Source: JASHUC01 sp963849095
GTDB lineage: Bacteria > Pseudomonadota > Gammaproteobacteria > Steroidobacterales > Steroidobacteraceae
DNA length: 64,000 nucleotides
Assembly (NCBI GenBank): GCA_963849095.1
Contig: CAWKGA010000001.1
Span: forward strand, 1 to 64,000
Direction: 5' to 3'
The notes under the pieces were generated by a model. That model was not told where the DNA came from, searched no databases, and saw only the letters and a list, made by a program, of their open reading frames with translations. Positions 24,871 to 33,971 of this stretch are shown one piece after another (positions within the stretch are counted from its first letter, which is position 1; each line of letters starts with the position of its first letter). The position numbers and the translations under genes are program-made.

Positions 24871-27042
24871 ATGCGAAGTCACGTCATCGCGGCGCTCGGT
24901 GCCGCATCGCTCGCGGCGTTGGCCGCTTTCGCGCTGGCCGAGGTAGCCGGCTGCGCCGGTACGGGAGTCGATGGCACGCGCCTGCGGGAGGCCGATTCGC
25001 CGGCGAACGCGGGCCAGTGGATGTCGTACGGCCGGGACTACAACGAGCAGCGTTACAGCCCGCTCACGCAGATCAATGCGGACAACGTCGGCCGGCTCGG
25101 CCTTGCCTGGTACGCCGATCTTCAGGAGAAGGGCGGCAGCTACGAGTCGACGCCGATCGTGGTCGATGGCCGCATCTTCGTGACCAGCCCCTGGAGCAAG
25201 GTCTATGCCTTCGACGCGAAGACGGGCCAGCGGCTGTGGAAGTACGACCCGAAGGTTCCCGGTGAGTTCGCCGTGAAGCTGTGCTGCGGCATCGTGAATC
25301 GCGGCGTCGCGGTGTGGGAGGGCAAGGTGATCTGGGGCACGCTCGATGGGCGCCTGATCGCCGTCGATGCGCGGACCGGCACGAAGATCTGGGAAGTCCA
25401 GGCCACGGATCCGAAGAAGTGGCTGTCCATCACCGGCGCGCCGCGCATCGCGGACGGCCGCATCTTCATCGGCGAGGCCGGTTCGGAGTTCGAGGAGCGC
25501 GGGTACCTGGCGGCCTACGACGCCGATACCGGCAAGGAGCTGTGGCGCTGGTGGAGCGTGCCCGGCGATCCGTCGAAGGGCTTCGAGCAGCCGGAGCTCA
25601 AGTGGGCTGCGAAGACCTGGTACGGGGAGTGGTGGAAGTTCGGCGGTGGCGGCACGCCCTGGGACGGCATCACCTACGATCCGGTCACGGGCGATGTGTA
25701 TTTCGGCACGGGCAATGGCGCGCCATGGCCGGCGGCGGTCCGCTCCCCGGGCGGCGGCGACAACCTCTTCACGTCGTCGATCGTCGCGGTGGATGCGAAG
25801 ACCGGCAAGTTCAAGTGGTACTACCAGGAGACGCCCCTGGACAGTTTCGACTATGACAGCACGGCGCAGATCACGACGGCCGATCTCGTCATCGACGGCA
25901 AGCGGCGGCACGTGGTGATGCATGCGCCGAAGAACGGCATCTTCTACGTGCTGGACGCGAAGACCGGCAAGTTCATCTCCGCCAAGCCGTTCGTGCAGTC
26001 CGTGAACTGGATGACCGGCTTCGACGCGAATGGCAGGCCGATCCTCAACCCGGAGGCCAACTACGGTAAGACCGGCAAGGGCTTCTACCTGATCGGCTTC
26101 CAGTCGCACGTCTGGAACCCGATGTCCTTCAATCCGCAGACCGGTCTGGTCTACCTGCCGGCCAACTACATGAGCTATCCATACGTGGCCGAGGCGGGCG
26201 CGAAGATGGGCAACCAGCTGCTCTCCATCAACATCAGAAAGCGCCCCCAGGGGCCGGCGCCGAAGCTCGAAGGCCCGAGTTCGTACCTGCTCGCCTGGGA
26301 CCCGGTGAAGCAGAAGGCAGCCTGGAGGCAGACCGAGGGCAATGGCCACGCCGGTACCATGACGACGGCCGGCAACCTCGTGTTCCAGGGCGCGGCTCCC
26401 CGGAATTTCTCGGCCTACCGCGCTGACACTGGAGAGCGGGTCTGGACGACGGATGCGCAGGCGCAGATCGCCGGCGGCGCGGTCAGCTACGCGATCGATG
26501 GCGTGCAGTACGTGGCCGTGCTGGCTGCCGGACAGGGGGGGTTCCGCGGTCTCAGCTACTGGGCGCCGAACTACGCGCGTCTGCTGGTCTACAAGCTGGA
26601 CGGCCAGGCCGTGCTGCCCAAGCCCCAGCCCTTCACGGCGCCGGTGCTGAATCCCCCGGCGGAATTCGGCGATGCGGGCCAGGTGGCCATGGGCGAGCAG
26701 CAGTACGATTCCCACTGCGCGAGCTGTCATGGCAACGGCGGGCATGCGAGCAGCCTGTTTCCGGACCTGCGCTACGCGGGTGCGCTGTGGAGCGCCGATA
26801 CGTTCAAGGCGATCGTGATCGGCGGCGTGCTACAGAACGACGGCATGGTGTCGTTCCAGAAGATGCTGACACCGCAGGAGGCCGAGACCATCCGCGCCTA
26901 CGTGGTGCATATTGCGATCGAGGCGAAGAAGCATCCGGAGCGCGAATTCAATGGTTTCGGCGGGCCGCCCCCGGGGGGCGGCGGTGGTGGGGCGCGCGGT
27001 CGCGGTGCGGCGCCACCCCCGCCGCCTGCGCTGCATCAGTAG
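24871..27042 (+). CDS. PQQ-dependent quinohaemoprotein dehydrogenase
   Basis: The 723-residue periplasmic enzyme has a signal peptide (hydrophobic to about residue 27), an eight-bladed PQQ propeller (NEQRYSPLTQINADNVGRLG; VYAFDAKTGQRLWKYDP; CCGIVNRGVAVW with the vicinal Cys pair that contacts PQQ; GTGNGAPWP; YYQETPLDSFDYDST), and a C-terminal cytochrome c domain with CASCHG (near residue 613). The tail is Gly/Pro-rich (GGGGGGARGRG). It matches type II alcohol dehydrogenases that pass electrons through haem. ATG 24871 starts the signal peptide; ATG 24841 is an alternative. Confidence 0.88.
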   Translation: MRSHVIAALGAASLAALAAFALAEVAGCAGTGVDGTRLREADSPANAGQWMSYGRDYNEQRYSPLTQINADNVGRLGLAWYADLQEKGGSYESTPIVVDGRIFVTSPWSKVYAFDAKTGQRLWKYDPKVPGEFAVKLCCGIVNRGVAVWEGKVIWGTLDGRLIAVDARTGTKIWEVQATDPKKWLSITGAPRIADGRIFIGEAGSEFEERGYLAAYDADTGKELWRWWSVPGDPSKGFEQPELKWAAKTWYGEWWKFGGGGTPWDGITYDPVTGDVYFGTGNGAPWPAAVRSPGGGDNLFTSSIVAVDAKTGKFKWYYQETPLDSFDYDSTAQITTADLVIDGKRRHVVMHAPKNGIFYVLDAKTGKFISAKPFVQSVNWMTGFDANGRPILNPEANYGKTGKGFYLIGFQSHVWNPMSFNPQTGLVYLPANYMSYPYVAEAGAKMGNQLLSINIRKRPQGPAPKLEGPSSYLLAWDPVKQKAAWRQTEGNGHAGTMTTAGNLVFQGAAPRNFSAYRADTGERVWTTDAQAQIAGGAVSYAIDGVQYVAVLAAGQGGFRGLSYWAPNYARLLVYKLDGQAVLPKPQPFTAPVLNPPAEFGDAGQVAMGEQQYDSHCASCHGNGGHASSLFPDLRYAGALWSADTFKAIVIGGVLQNDGMVSFQKMLTPQEAETIRAYVVHIAIEAKKHPEREFNGFGGPPPGGGGGGARGRGAAPPPPPALHQ

Positions 27043-27066
27043 GACGGGCGCCGCCGGCGATTGCCA

Positions 27067-27546
27067 TCAATCCGGACTGTCGTCCCGATACTCGGCGACG
27101 ACTGCGTCGACCGTTGGATTGGCTTCGGCTCTGTCATTGACGATGACAATGGGGATCTCCCCGGTCAGCACCGCGCTCGTTTGCCTCAACAGGGGCATTT
27201 GCTCGCGCGTGATGCGAGAGATCGAGTAATGGTTCATCCGTCGGTTCGGGATGCCCATTCGAGTGAGCTGCGCGGCCAGGGCATCCGCTCGCTTCGCCTG
27301 CGCCGATGGGCAGTTGAGCGCTGCCAGAATGATGACCGCATCGGAAGTTGCGCCCTGGGACGTGACGACCGGAACAAATCCATTGCTATCGGCCGCCTCC
27401 GACAACTCGCGAGCAACGACGGAACGCTCGTGAATATGCCAAAGGTGGACGCCGCCTGCGATCATCATTGCGGCAATCAAGATCCATTTACCAAAAGTCA
27501 CGGCGCCCCGCAGCTCCACACCAGTGGTTGCGGTTGAACCTAGCAC
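27067..27546 (-). CDS. Membrane-anchored hypothetical protein with thioredoxin-like fragment
   Basis: The 159-residue protein has an N-terminal helix (WILIAAMMIAGGVHLW) and a mature region with AVIILAALNCPSAQAKRADALAAQLTRMGIP, a conserved pattern in small periplasmic proteins with a single Cys-Pro in a thioredoxin-like position. The C-terminus has IPIVIVNDRAEANPT, resembling the end of glutaredoxin-like folds. The GTG starts at 27546 and 27501 are both possible. It converges on the preceding dehydrogenase. Function unknown. Confidence 0.65.
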   Translation of the reverse strand: MLGSTATTGVELRGAVTFGKWILIAAMMIAGGVHLWHIHERSVVARELSEAADSNGFVPVVTSQGATSDAVIILAALNCPSAQAKRADALAAQLTRMGIPNRRMNHYSISRITREQMPLLRQTSAVLTGEIPIVIVNDRAEANPTVDAVVAEYRDDSPD

Positions 27547-27677
27547 CCCCGGCGCGACCGATAATCTGCCGCAGGTCGCAAAAGCCCACTCATCGGATGG
27601 CCGGCACCGTCAATCCTGCGGTCCTTGTGAACGGAATCAACCGCGAGGCTCGGGCGCGGAAGGCCCGATCAGTTTAA

Positions 27678-28001
27678 CTATGCTTTTGTCTTGGTCCGTG
27701 CCCGCACGCCCCTGATGGACGTTCCCCTCTGGGACAGTGTGATCCGGGATCCGAGGTAGCTTCGACGCGGTGCAACGCGCCGCGGCTCCCGGACCTCGCC
27801 GAGTGCGGCGCGCAGCGCGCGAACCGCCGGCTCCCCAATGCTCGCGAGAGCAGCACCCATTGCTGCGGTCAGAAATCCAAACCACCAATAGAGCCGATCC
27901 GCGGACGGCAGAGAATCGATATTGTCCTTCTGGGAAGTGAGCGCCGACATGGCGCACTCGTGACCCTGATCGATTGCCCGCTCCTCACTTTGCTGACTCA
28001 T
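27678..28001 (-). CDS. Small hypothetical protein with one membrane segment
   Basis: The 107-residue frame has an excellent ribosome site (AGGAGG, 4 nt before ATG 28001), which is the main support. It has one hydrophobic segment (YWWFGFLTAAMGAALASIG, about residues 38-57) and a basic C-terminus rich in Arg (EPRRVAPRRS, GVRARTKTKA). I recognise no domain. Confidence 0.5.
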   Translation of the reverse strand: MSQQSEERAIDQGHECAMSALTSQKDNIDSLPSADRLYWWFGFLTAAMGAALASIGEPAVRALRAALGEVREPRRVAPRRSYLGSRITLSQRGTSIRGVRARTKTKA

Positions 28002-28220
28002 GCATCCTCCTGACAGTCCTTACCTCGTCGCACCGATTTTCGGATACTCCACTATACCCGATCAACCTCGCGCCGACGTGAGGGCGCTACCCGATGGCTC
28101 ATTGCCGCGATCGTGATTGCGGCGGACGAAAGCGTGTCCGATGAGCCGCCATAGTTGACTGTCTGGATGGCAGACCTAATATGACGCGCGTTAGCGACGG
28201 TCGAGATAAGGGGTTCCGAC

Positions 28221-28844
28221 ATGCTTCGCTCAGAAATTCTACGGGGGACCTCGGCGGGCATCGCCGTCGTGTGGGTCATCTGGATCGCCGTCTGGATCAT
28301 CGCGAGCCTGCGGACCAAACCCGTGGTTCAGCAAGAAAGCCTCGGATCGCGCCTCTCCTACCTCCTGCTGATTGCGCCATCGGTAATACTCCTGCTCCTC
28401 GCCAAGAGGACGCACTTGGGCGCAGCGCTCAGCGCGCCCGGTGCCCCATCTGCGTGGCTCTATGTGCGGTTCATTCGGCGGTACCCCGGGGTCGTGTGGA
28501 TCGGAGCACCCCTCGTTCTGGCCGGCGTGCTCGTCGCGCTGTGGGCACGGCTGCATCTGGCCGGCAACTGGAGCGCCTCGGTGACGCTGAAGCAGGATCA
28601 CGAGCTGATTCTGAGCGGTCCCTACCGCTATGTCCGGCATCCGATCTACACCGGCATGCTGATGGCCGTTGCCGGCACTGCATGCGCGATTGGACAGATC
28701 CGCGGCGTTCTCGGGTTTGCCCTCGCCTTCTTCGCTCTGGGGCTCAAGAGCCGGATCGAGGAGCGGCTGATGGTCCAGAAGTTCGGCGAGGCCTACCTCG
28801 GCTATCGGGCCGCTGTGAAGGGATTGATCCCATTCGTCTTCTAA
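28221..28844 (+). CDS. Isoprenylcysteine carboxyl methyltransferase-family membrane protein
   Basis: The 207-residue integral membrane protein has about five hydrophobic segments and the ICMT/phospholipid-methyltransferase signature: ILSGPYRYVRHPIYTGM (about 132-148) and RIEERLMVQKFGEAYLGYRAAVKGLIP at the C-terminus. Bacterial members bind SAM and methylate small or lipid substrates of unknown identity. The ATG follows a weak GGGG site. A very strong hairpin follows its stop. Confidence 0.85.
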   Translation: MLRSEILRGTSAGIAVVWVIWIAVWIIASLRTKPVVQQESLGSRLSYLLLIAPSVILLLLAKRTHLGAALSAPGAPSAWLYVRFIRRYPGVVWIGAPLVLAGVLVALWARLHLAGNWSASVTLKQDHELILSGPYRYVRHPIYTGMLMAVAGTACAIGQIRGVLGFALAFFALGLKSRIEERLMVQKFGEAYLGYRAAVKGLIPFVF

Positions 28845-28845
28845 T

Positions 28846-28884
28846 TCGGGGGTAGTCTGCGGCCGTCCCGCAGACTACCCCCGA
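28846..28884. terminator. Bidirectional terminator with 17-bp perfect stem
   Basis: Perfect inverted repeat: left arm 28846-28862 (TCGGGGGTAGTCTGCGG), 5-nt loop CCGTC (28863-28867), right arm 28868-28884. It lies exactly between two convergent genes (stops at 28844 and 28890) with no base to spare, so it should end transcription from both sides. Confidence 0.8.
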
Positions 28885-28889
28885 TGCCG

Positions 28890-30821
28890 TCAGCTTTGCG
28901 GCATCACCGAGCCGGTGTAATACAGCAGGACGTAGGCCTGCACCGAGCCGTCGGGCTCGGGCACCGCGTAAATCCTCACCGGCTCGCCTGCGATCAGCGC
29001 GCTCGTGAGAGTGCTGAGTCCGGTGGAGGTGGTGATGTCGATCGGACTCACGGTCACGATGTTGTTCGTCCGGTCCACCTGGTACACCAGCGTCGCCTGC
29101 CCGCTGGTGATGTCAAGATTGACCGTGTAGGTCGTGGTCGGGCTCACGGTGGTGACCGAGAACGTATCCCCCGACAGCGGACTCACCACGGTGGCGAGCG
29201 ACAGCGGCACGGGCTCCAGTATGGCCATGGGCGCCGACCAGCCATTCGGATTCGCCGGATCGGCCCACGTGGCATCGGTGATCCCGTACGCCGCGAGGGG
29301 CGTGGTCGTGGCGTTCACGAAATCGCCGATCGCACCGCTGCCGTCCGTGATCACCGTCGGGAATGCGAAATTCCACCATTTGAAGCCCACGATGGGATTG
29401 CCGCTCGCGTCGGTGCCGTTGGCCGTCGACGCCGAGATGTAGCCGAGCGACACCATGTAATCGTCCTGGGTGCGCAGCACGTAGTTGTGGGTATAGGTGA
29501 AGCTGGACGCGCTTGCATTCGAGATGGCCCCGGAGTACGCGGCGGTCTCGATGTCGACGGTCTCGGCGACCATCGGCGAGGCTGTCGAGAGCGGATTGAC
29601 GCTCGCGTGGATCTTGAAGCCCCGGACCAGATCCTCTGCAGTGAGGAACGAGGGACCCGTACCGATCACAGAGGCGCCATCCCGGAAGTAGAATTGCGTC
29701 GAGCCGTTGATGGCCAGCGTCACCGGCTGTCCCGCCTCGTTCATGACGGTGATGGTGTCGCTGCCGGCGTTGACGTCCAGCACGTGACCCTCGGGGCTCA
29801 ACCAGACGTTGTTGAAGTTGCTGCTCGCCCAGATGCGTATCGCGACGAGCGTCCCGCCCTCCTGGTAGCGCGCGGCGACGCGCAGGTACTCGCCCGCGGC
29901 CAATGCGCTCACGTTGCTGAAGCTCGTGATCGTAGAGCTGGTTCCGGTATCGAGATCATAGAACAGCGTGCCGTTGGTCGAGTCCACGTCGATGCTGAGC
30001 GCCTGCGAGCTCGAGATCTCGGTTTCGGGGCTGACAATCGGCAGCGTCGGGTAATCCTTGGTCACGGTGATCGAGCTGCCGTCGCTCGCCACCGAGGAGA
30101 CGGTGGCGTACAGGTGGCGCAGCACCAGGCTCGTGATATCCGCGATGGGGTGGTGACGCACCGGTCCGGTGAAGTTGACGGCCCACAGCAACGTGCCCGC
30201 GCCGGGTGGCTGATGCGCGATGATGAATGCCGGATGGGACAGATCGAATTCCAGATCGAGCGCGTTGCTCGAGGTGGTCGTGACGGTGAGCGGCGAGACG
30301 AAGTTGACGTTGATCGGAGCCGTCAAACTGCCGCTGCTTCCTTCCGTGTTCTGGATCTGGATGTCCGCGGTGTTGAACTGTGTGCTCGGCGGTCCGGCAA
30401 AGCCGGACTCGGGGTCCGCCGAGGTCACCAGCAGAACGTCGCCGGCATTGCCGCCGACCGTGATCACGGCGCCCGTATAGATTCCGACCGGCACGGAGAC
30501 ATTGCCGAGGATCTCGCCGATCTGGTCGAGCTGCTCCAGGTTTACATAAGGTGCCGGTGAGGGCGCCGTATACACCGTCACATTGCTGCCGCCGCCTTGC
30601 GGCACCAGCGCGATGCTCAGAATCTGCACGCCGACGGTCGCCCAGTCGTCGGAGGACGCATCGCTCACGATGAGCGGCACCCTGCCGTATTGCTGCTGCT
30701 GTGTCGCTCCGGAGCCGCTGCTCGGATCGCCGCTGGAGCCGCCGCCGCAAGCAACCAATCCTGCCGCGAGCATGCTGCACAGCGTGTAGCGGCACGCGGT
30801 TCGAAGTGTCTCGATTCTCAT
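28890..30821 (-). CDS. Large lipoprotein with DUF4382/DUF5666-like domains
   Basis: The 643-residue protein has a signal peptide ending in lipobox LVACGGGSS (Cys 25). The N-terminal part (about 45-240) resembles DUF4382: VPLIVSDASSDDWATVGVQILSI-L, VNLEQLDQIGEILGN and VPVGIYTGA. The rest is a string of beta repeats like DUF5666 (VDSTNGTLFYDLDT, VSALAAGEYLRVAARY, GHVLDVNAGSDTITVMN). It is predicted to sit on the outer membrane or face the periplasm. It is a lone gene, convergent with the methyltransferase, and its function is unknown. Confidence 0.75.
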   Translation of the reverse strand: MRIETLRTACRYTLCSMLAAGLVACGGGSSGDPSSGSGATQQQQYGRVPLIVSDASSDDWATVGVQILSIALVPQGGGSNVTVYTAPSPAPYVNLEQLDQIGEILGNVSVPVGIYTGAVITVGGNAGDVLLVTSADPESGFAGPPSTQFNTADIQIQNTEGSSGSLTAPINVNFVSPLTVTTTSSNALDLEFDLSHPAFIIAHQPPGAGTLLWAVNFTGPVRHHPIADITSLVLRHLYATVSSVASDGSSITVTKDYPTLPIVSPETEISSSQALSIDVDSTNGTLFYDLDTGTSSTITSFSNVSALAAGEYLRVAARYQEGGTLVAIRIWASSNFNNVWLSPEGHVLDVNAGSDTITVMNEAGQPVTLAINGSTQFYFRDGASVIGTGPSFLTAEDLVRGFKIHASVNPLSTASPMVAETVDIETAAYSGAISNASASSFTYTHNYVLRTQDDYMVSLGYISASTANGTDASGNPIVGFKWWNFAFPTVITDGSGAIGDFVNATTTPLAAYGITDATWADPANPNGWSAPMAILEPVPLSLATVVSPLSGDTFSVTTVSPTTTYTVNLDITSGQATLVYQVDRTNNIVTVSPIDITTSTGLSTLTSALIAGEPVRIYAVPEPDGSVQAYVLLYYTGSVMPQS

Positions 30822-31163
30822 GGGATCTCCCTGCTGATACAGCCTCTCTGCGAGCTACTGAGACCGGGGAACGCTCGTCGCGTGGATCGGTTGACGCGGC
30901 GATGGGGCTGCACCGTGCGTGGTTGAACGCTGACTGCAACGTGCGACATGTGGCGGGGCCACATCGGGTCACGCTTGCGCAAGTCGCGTGCCCGAGATCA
31001 GCTTTTCGCAGATCGCATCGGTCCCAAACTTCGCAAGTGCAGGCGACGCGACTCTATCCGGCACTCGAATCATCCTATGGGATGCTGAATGGACGGACCG
31101 TCCTCCGCTTGACTTGCCCCGAGCTCGCCTGTGACGATGCGCCGAGCGCCTGGAGTATTGAAT
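30822..31163. other. Intergenic region between divergent genes
   Basis: This separates the leftward lipoprotein gene and the rightward GST gene and must contain both promoters. I see no conserved frame, hairpin or repeat that I can support. Confidence 0.5.
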
Positions 31164-32039
31164 ATGCCCGATTCGCTCAACTACACGCCGCCGAAAGTTT
31201 GGATCTGGAACAAGCCGAACGGCGGCCGCTTCGCGAACATAAACCGCCCGGTCGCCGGCCCCACGCACGACAAAGAGCTGCCGGTCGGCCGCCACCCCCT
31301 GCAGCTCTACTCGCTCGGAACGCCGAACGGCGTGAAGGTCACGGTGATGCTCGAGGAGCTGTTGGCCCTCGGCCATGCCGGTGCGGAATATGATGCCTGG
31401 CTGACCAACATCGGCGCGGGTGACCAGTTCGCAAGCGGCTTCGTGGCGGTCAATCCCAACTCCAAGATCCCGGCTCTGCTCGATCGTAGCGGTCCGCAGG
31501 CGATCCGGGTCTTCGAGTCCGGCGCGATCCTCATGCATCTCGCCGAGAAGTTCGGCGCCTTCCTGCCGACGAGGATCGCGGCTCGCGCCGAATGCCTATC
31601 CTGGCTCTTCTGGCAGGTGGGAAGCGCACCCTATCTGGGCGGCGGATTCGGCCACTTCTATGCCTACGCACCGGAGAAGATCGAATATGCCATCGATCGG
31701 TTCGCCATGGAGGTGAAGCGCCAGCTCGACGTGCTCGACCGGCGCCTCGCAGAGAGCGAGTATCTCGCGGGCGGCGAGTACACGATCGCGGATATGGCCG
31801 TCTGGCCTTGGTACGGCGGTCTCGCGAAGGGCTGGCTCTACGAGTCGGCCGAGTTCCTGCAGGTGCAGAGCTACCAGAATGTTCAGCGCTGGGCCGACGC
31901 GGTCGGCAAGCGGCCGGCCGTCGAGCGCGGGCGAATGGTCAACCGCGTCACGGGCGAGCCCGTGAGCCAATTGCGTGAGCGCCACGACGCCGGTGATTTT
32001 GAGACGAAGACGCAGGACAAACTCGCGGCCGAGAGCTGA
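31164..32039 (+). CDS. yghU: YghU-type glutathione S-transferase
   Basis: The 291-residue protein matches the YghU/nu-class GST: N-terminal extension YTPPKVWIWNKPNGGRFANINRP-AGPTH, then the thioredoxin-fold core (LQLYSLGTPNGVKVTVMLEEL, NPNSKIPALLD, RVFESGAILMHLAEK) and an all-helical C-terminal domain with YTIADMAVWPWYGGL. YghU binds two glutathiones and acts as a disulfide-bond oxidoreductase/peroxidase. ATG 31164 follows GGAG. It is a lone cytosolic enzyme. Confidence 0.92.
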   Translation: MPDSLNYTPPKVWIWNKPNGGRFANINRPVAGPTHDKELPVGRHPLQLYSLGTPNGVKVTVMLEELLALGHAGAEYDAWLTNIGAGDQFASGFVAVNPNSKIPALLDRSGPQAIRVFESGAILMHLAEKFGAFLPTRIAARAECLSWLFWQVGSAPYLGGGFGHFYAYAPEKIEYAIDRFAMEVKRQLDVLDRRLAESEYLAGGEYTIADMAVWPWYGGLAKGWLYESAEFLQVQSYQNVQRWADAVGKRPAVERGRMVNRVTGEPVSQLRERHDAGDFETKTQDKLAAES

Positions 32040-32067
32040 GCGGCTCGAGGGCTCGAGCGCAGTCGGG

Positions 32068-32622
32068 TCAGCTCCCGTCGATGAACCGCGCGAATCCAGC
32101 CAAGAAGTCCCGCAGCCGCACGCGCGTGGCTTCCTCGAGGATTTGACCTTCCTCGTCGAACGTGTGCGCGGCGCGCGGAATCATCAGACGCCCGCCCGTC
32201 CAGGTCCGCGTGCCGAGCGTGCGCAGCACTGGAAGCCAGCCGTTCTGCGCGAGAATCGTCCCGAAATTGCCCGGCGATGCGCCCATGACCGCGACTGGCC
32301 GGCTGCCGAAAATATGCGGGATGTCCGATGCGGGGCGCGAGAGCCAATCGATGGCGTTCTTGAACACACCGGGAATGCCGTTGTTGTATTCGGGGGTTGC
32401 GAGCAGCAACCCGTCGCAGGCCATGATGCGCGCCTTCATCTCGACGACGGTGGGCGGCAGACCCGCGCGACCCTCCAGGTCGGCATCGTACAGCGGGATC
32501 CCGTGCAGCGTCGCAATCTCGAGCTGCGTGTCGGGCTCACAGAGCGGCTGCGCCGCACGCAAGAGCGCGGTGTTGAAGGACTTCTCGCGGAGGCTCCCCG
32601 AGATCCCCAGAATCTTGACCAT
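32068..32622 (-). CDS. NADPH-dependent FMN reductase
   Basis: The 184-residue flavodoxin-like protein starts at ATG 32622. It has ILGISGSLREKSFNTALLRAA (FMN phosphate loop), PLYDADLEG and LLATPEYNNGIPGVFKNAIDWLSRP, the PF03358 active-site signature, and AVMGASPGNFGTILAQ. Such proteins reduce quinones, azo compounds or FMN. It converges on the GST gene and shares a divergent control region with the SDR gene. Confidence 0.92.
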   Translation of the reverse strand: MVKILGISGSLREKSFNTALLRAAQPLCEPDTQLEIATLHGIPLYDADLEGRAGLPPTVVEMKARIMACDGLLLATPEYNNGIPGVFKNAIDWLSRPASDIPHIFGSRPVAVMGASPGNFGTILAQNGWLPVLRTLGTRTWTGGRLMIPRAAHTFDEEGQILEEATRVRLRDFLAGFARFIDGS

Positions 32623-32734
32623 GTGCCGTGTGCCGCGCCGTCTTCGCTGTGAGCGGGGCCGGTTCCGTCGCCCGGGCGCATCATATCCCAGAAGTGCTAA
32701 CCTCCCGAGCCTTCCGATCGCTTGCGGGACTCCC

Positions 32735-33592
32735 ATGACTGATCCGTCCGCCGCTTCCCCCTCCCGTCGCGGGCTGCTCATCGCTGCCGGACTGCTCGCC
32801 TTCTCCCTCGCCGCCGCGCGCCCTGCGCCGGCGGTTGCGCATACCGTTCTGATCACCGGCGCGAATTCCGGCATTGGCCTCGAGTTCGCCAGGCAGTACG
32901 CCGCGAAGGGCTGGCTGGTCATCGCGACTCACCGCCGCTCCGAGCCGCCGAGCTCTCTCACCGACCTCGCAGCCCGACACCGGAACGTGCGGATCGAGAG
33001 TTTGGACGTGACCAGCGTCGATGAGGCGAGGGCGTTGGCCCGCAAGCTCAAGGATGTGCCCATCGATGTGCTGATCAATAACGCCGGCGTTTACAACGAC
33101 CGGAGCCATTGCGCGGCCGACGACGAGGAATGCCCGGGAGACTGGACGGTCGAGGCATTCGGCAAGCTCAAGTATTCCCTTCTCGATACGATCATGGCCG
33201 TGAACATCAAGGGGCCTCTGATCGTCTCCGAGGCCTTCTACGGCAATGTGAAGGCGAGCGGTGAGAAGAAGATGATCGCGATCAGCTCGAGCAACGGCAC
33301 GCTCACCGGAGAGAAATCACCGCGCCCGGGCGCCATCTTCTACCGCATGAGCAAGGCCGCGCTCAACCGGGAGATGCAGATAGTGGCCGCCTCGACCAGG
33401 CGGGACGGCGTCACGGTCGTGATGCTCAATCCCGGTCCGACGCTCACCGAGCACCAGGAGTATCTGAAGCAATACCCGGGGATGCTCACGACGGCCTTCA
33501 CCGTCCGGCACATGATCGAGACCATCGCCAGGGTCACGATCCACGACTCGGGGCGGTTCTTGCGTTACGACGGCGCGACCGAACCCTGGTAG
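32735..33592 (+). CDS. Exported-looking short-chain dehydrogenase/reductase
   Basis: The 285-residue protein has an N-terminal signal-like segment (SRRGLLIAAGLLAFSL, possibly Tat), then a classical SDR: TGANSGIG cofactor loop (about 40-47), NNAGV, catalytic Ser in ISSSNG and Tyr/Lys in FYRMSKAAL. C-factor-like SDRs have the same length. ATG 32735 is the first with family-like sequence; the frame is open much farther upstream without support. The substrate is unknown. Confidence 0.85.
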   Translation: MTDPSAASPSRRGLLIAAGLLAFSLAAARPAPAVAHTVLITGANSGIGLEFARQYAAKGWLVIATHRRSEPPSSLTDLAARHRNVRIESLDVTSVDEARALARKLKDVPIDVLINNAGVYNDRSHCAADDEECPGDWTVEAFGKLKYSLLDTIMAVNIKGPLIVSEAFYGNVKASGEKKMIAISSSNGTLTGEKSPRPGAIFYRMSKAALNREMQIVAASTRRDGVTVVMLNPGPTLTEHQEYLKQYPGMLTTAFTVRHMIETIARVTIHDSGRFLRYDGATEPW

Positions 33593-33705
33593 AGGCACCG
33601 ATCACCCAAGAAACGTGACCGGGCGCATCGCGGGCCGCGCGTCGCCGCCGGCCGTGACAGCCGATCGCTCGGCCGCTTCGGCGGTATCGCGGCGAGCCGG
33701 CAGCG

Positions 33706-33747
33706 TTGACATGTTCATCACATGTGACTATGCTCATGACATGTCAA
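33706..33747 (+). promoter_or_regulatory. Toxin-antitoxin promoter with ACATGT operator repeats
   Basis: Promoter: -35 TTGACA (33706-33711), 17-nt spacer, -10 TATGCT (33729-33734); the start codon at 33741 sits six bases after the -10, so the transcript is probably leaderless. Operator: three palindromic ACATGT hexamers at 33709, 33720 and 33739; the middle one extends to TCACATGTGA, and the outer two form TTGACATGT/ACATGTCAA. Spacing is about one and two helical turns, as expected for a ribbon-helix-helix antitoxin. Confidence 0.65.
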
Positions 33748-33971
33748 AGATGATCCAGCTGCGTAATGTCCCGGAGCCGCTGCACCGGCAGCTGAAGGCG
33801 CGAGCGGCTCTGGCGGGTTTGCCCCTGTCGGATTACCTCATCCGCGAAGTGCGCAAGCTCGCGGAGTATCCGACGCCCGAGGAAATGCGCGAGAGGCTGA
33901 ATCGGCGCAGTGCGTATCGCGGGAGGGTGTCACCGACCGCCCTGCTGCGGGCGGAGCGGGACGACCGTTGA
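33741..33971 (+). CDS. FitA/VapB-type ribbon-helix-helix antitoxin
   Basis: The 76-residue protein has an N-terminal RHH: MIQLRNVPEPLHRQLKARAALAGLPLSDYLIREVRKLA, identical in layout to FitA-like (PF22513) antitoxins, then a C-terminal toxin-binding tail. It starts at ATG 33741 (33747 also possible). Its stop overlaps the toxin's TTG start. It would repress its own promoter through the ACATGT sites. Confidence 0.88.
   Translation: MSKMIQLRNVPEPLHRQLKARAALAGLPLSDYLIREVRKLAEYPTPEEMRERLNRRSAYRGRVSPTALLRAERDDR

Noticed and set aside
24826..26745. Very long open frame antisense to the quinohaemoprotein gene
   Set aside because: Mirror of a strongly supported gene; high GC keeps the opposite frame open, and the product has no recognisable domain and an Arg/Val-rich composition.
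30701..31393. 230-codon plus-strand frame over the lipoprotein promoter region
   Set aside because: Overlaps the start of the lipoprotein gene antisense and the start of the GST gene in another frame; no motif.
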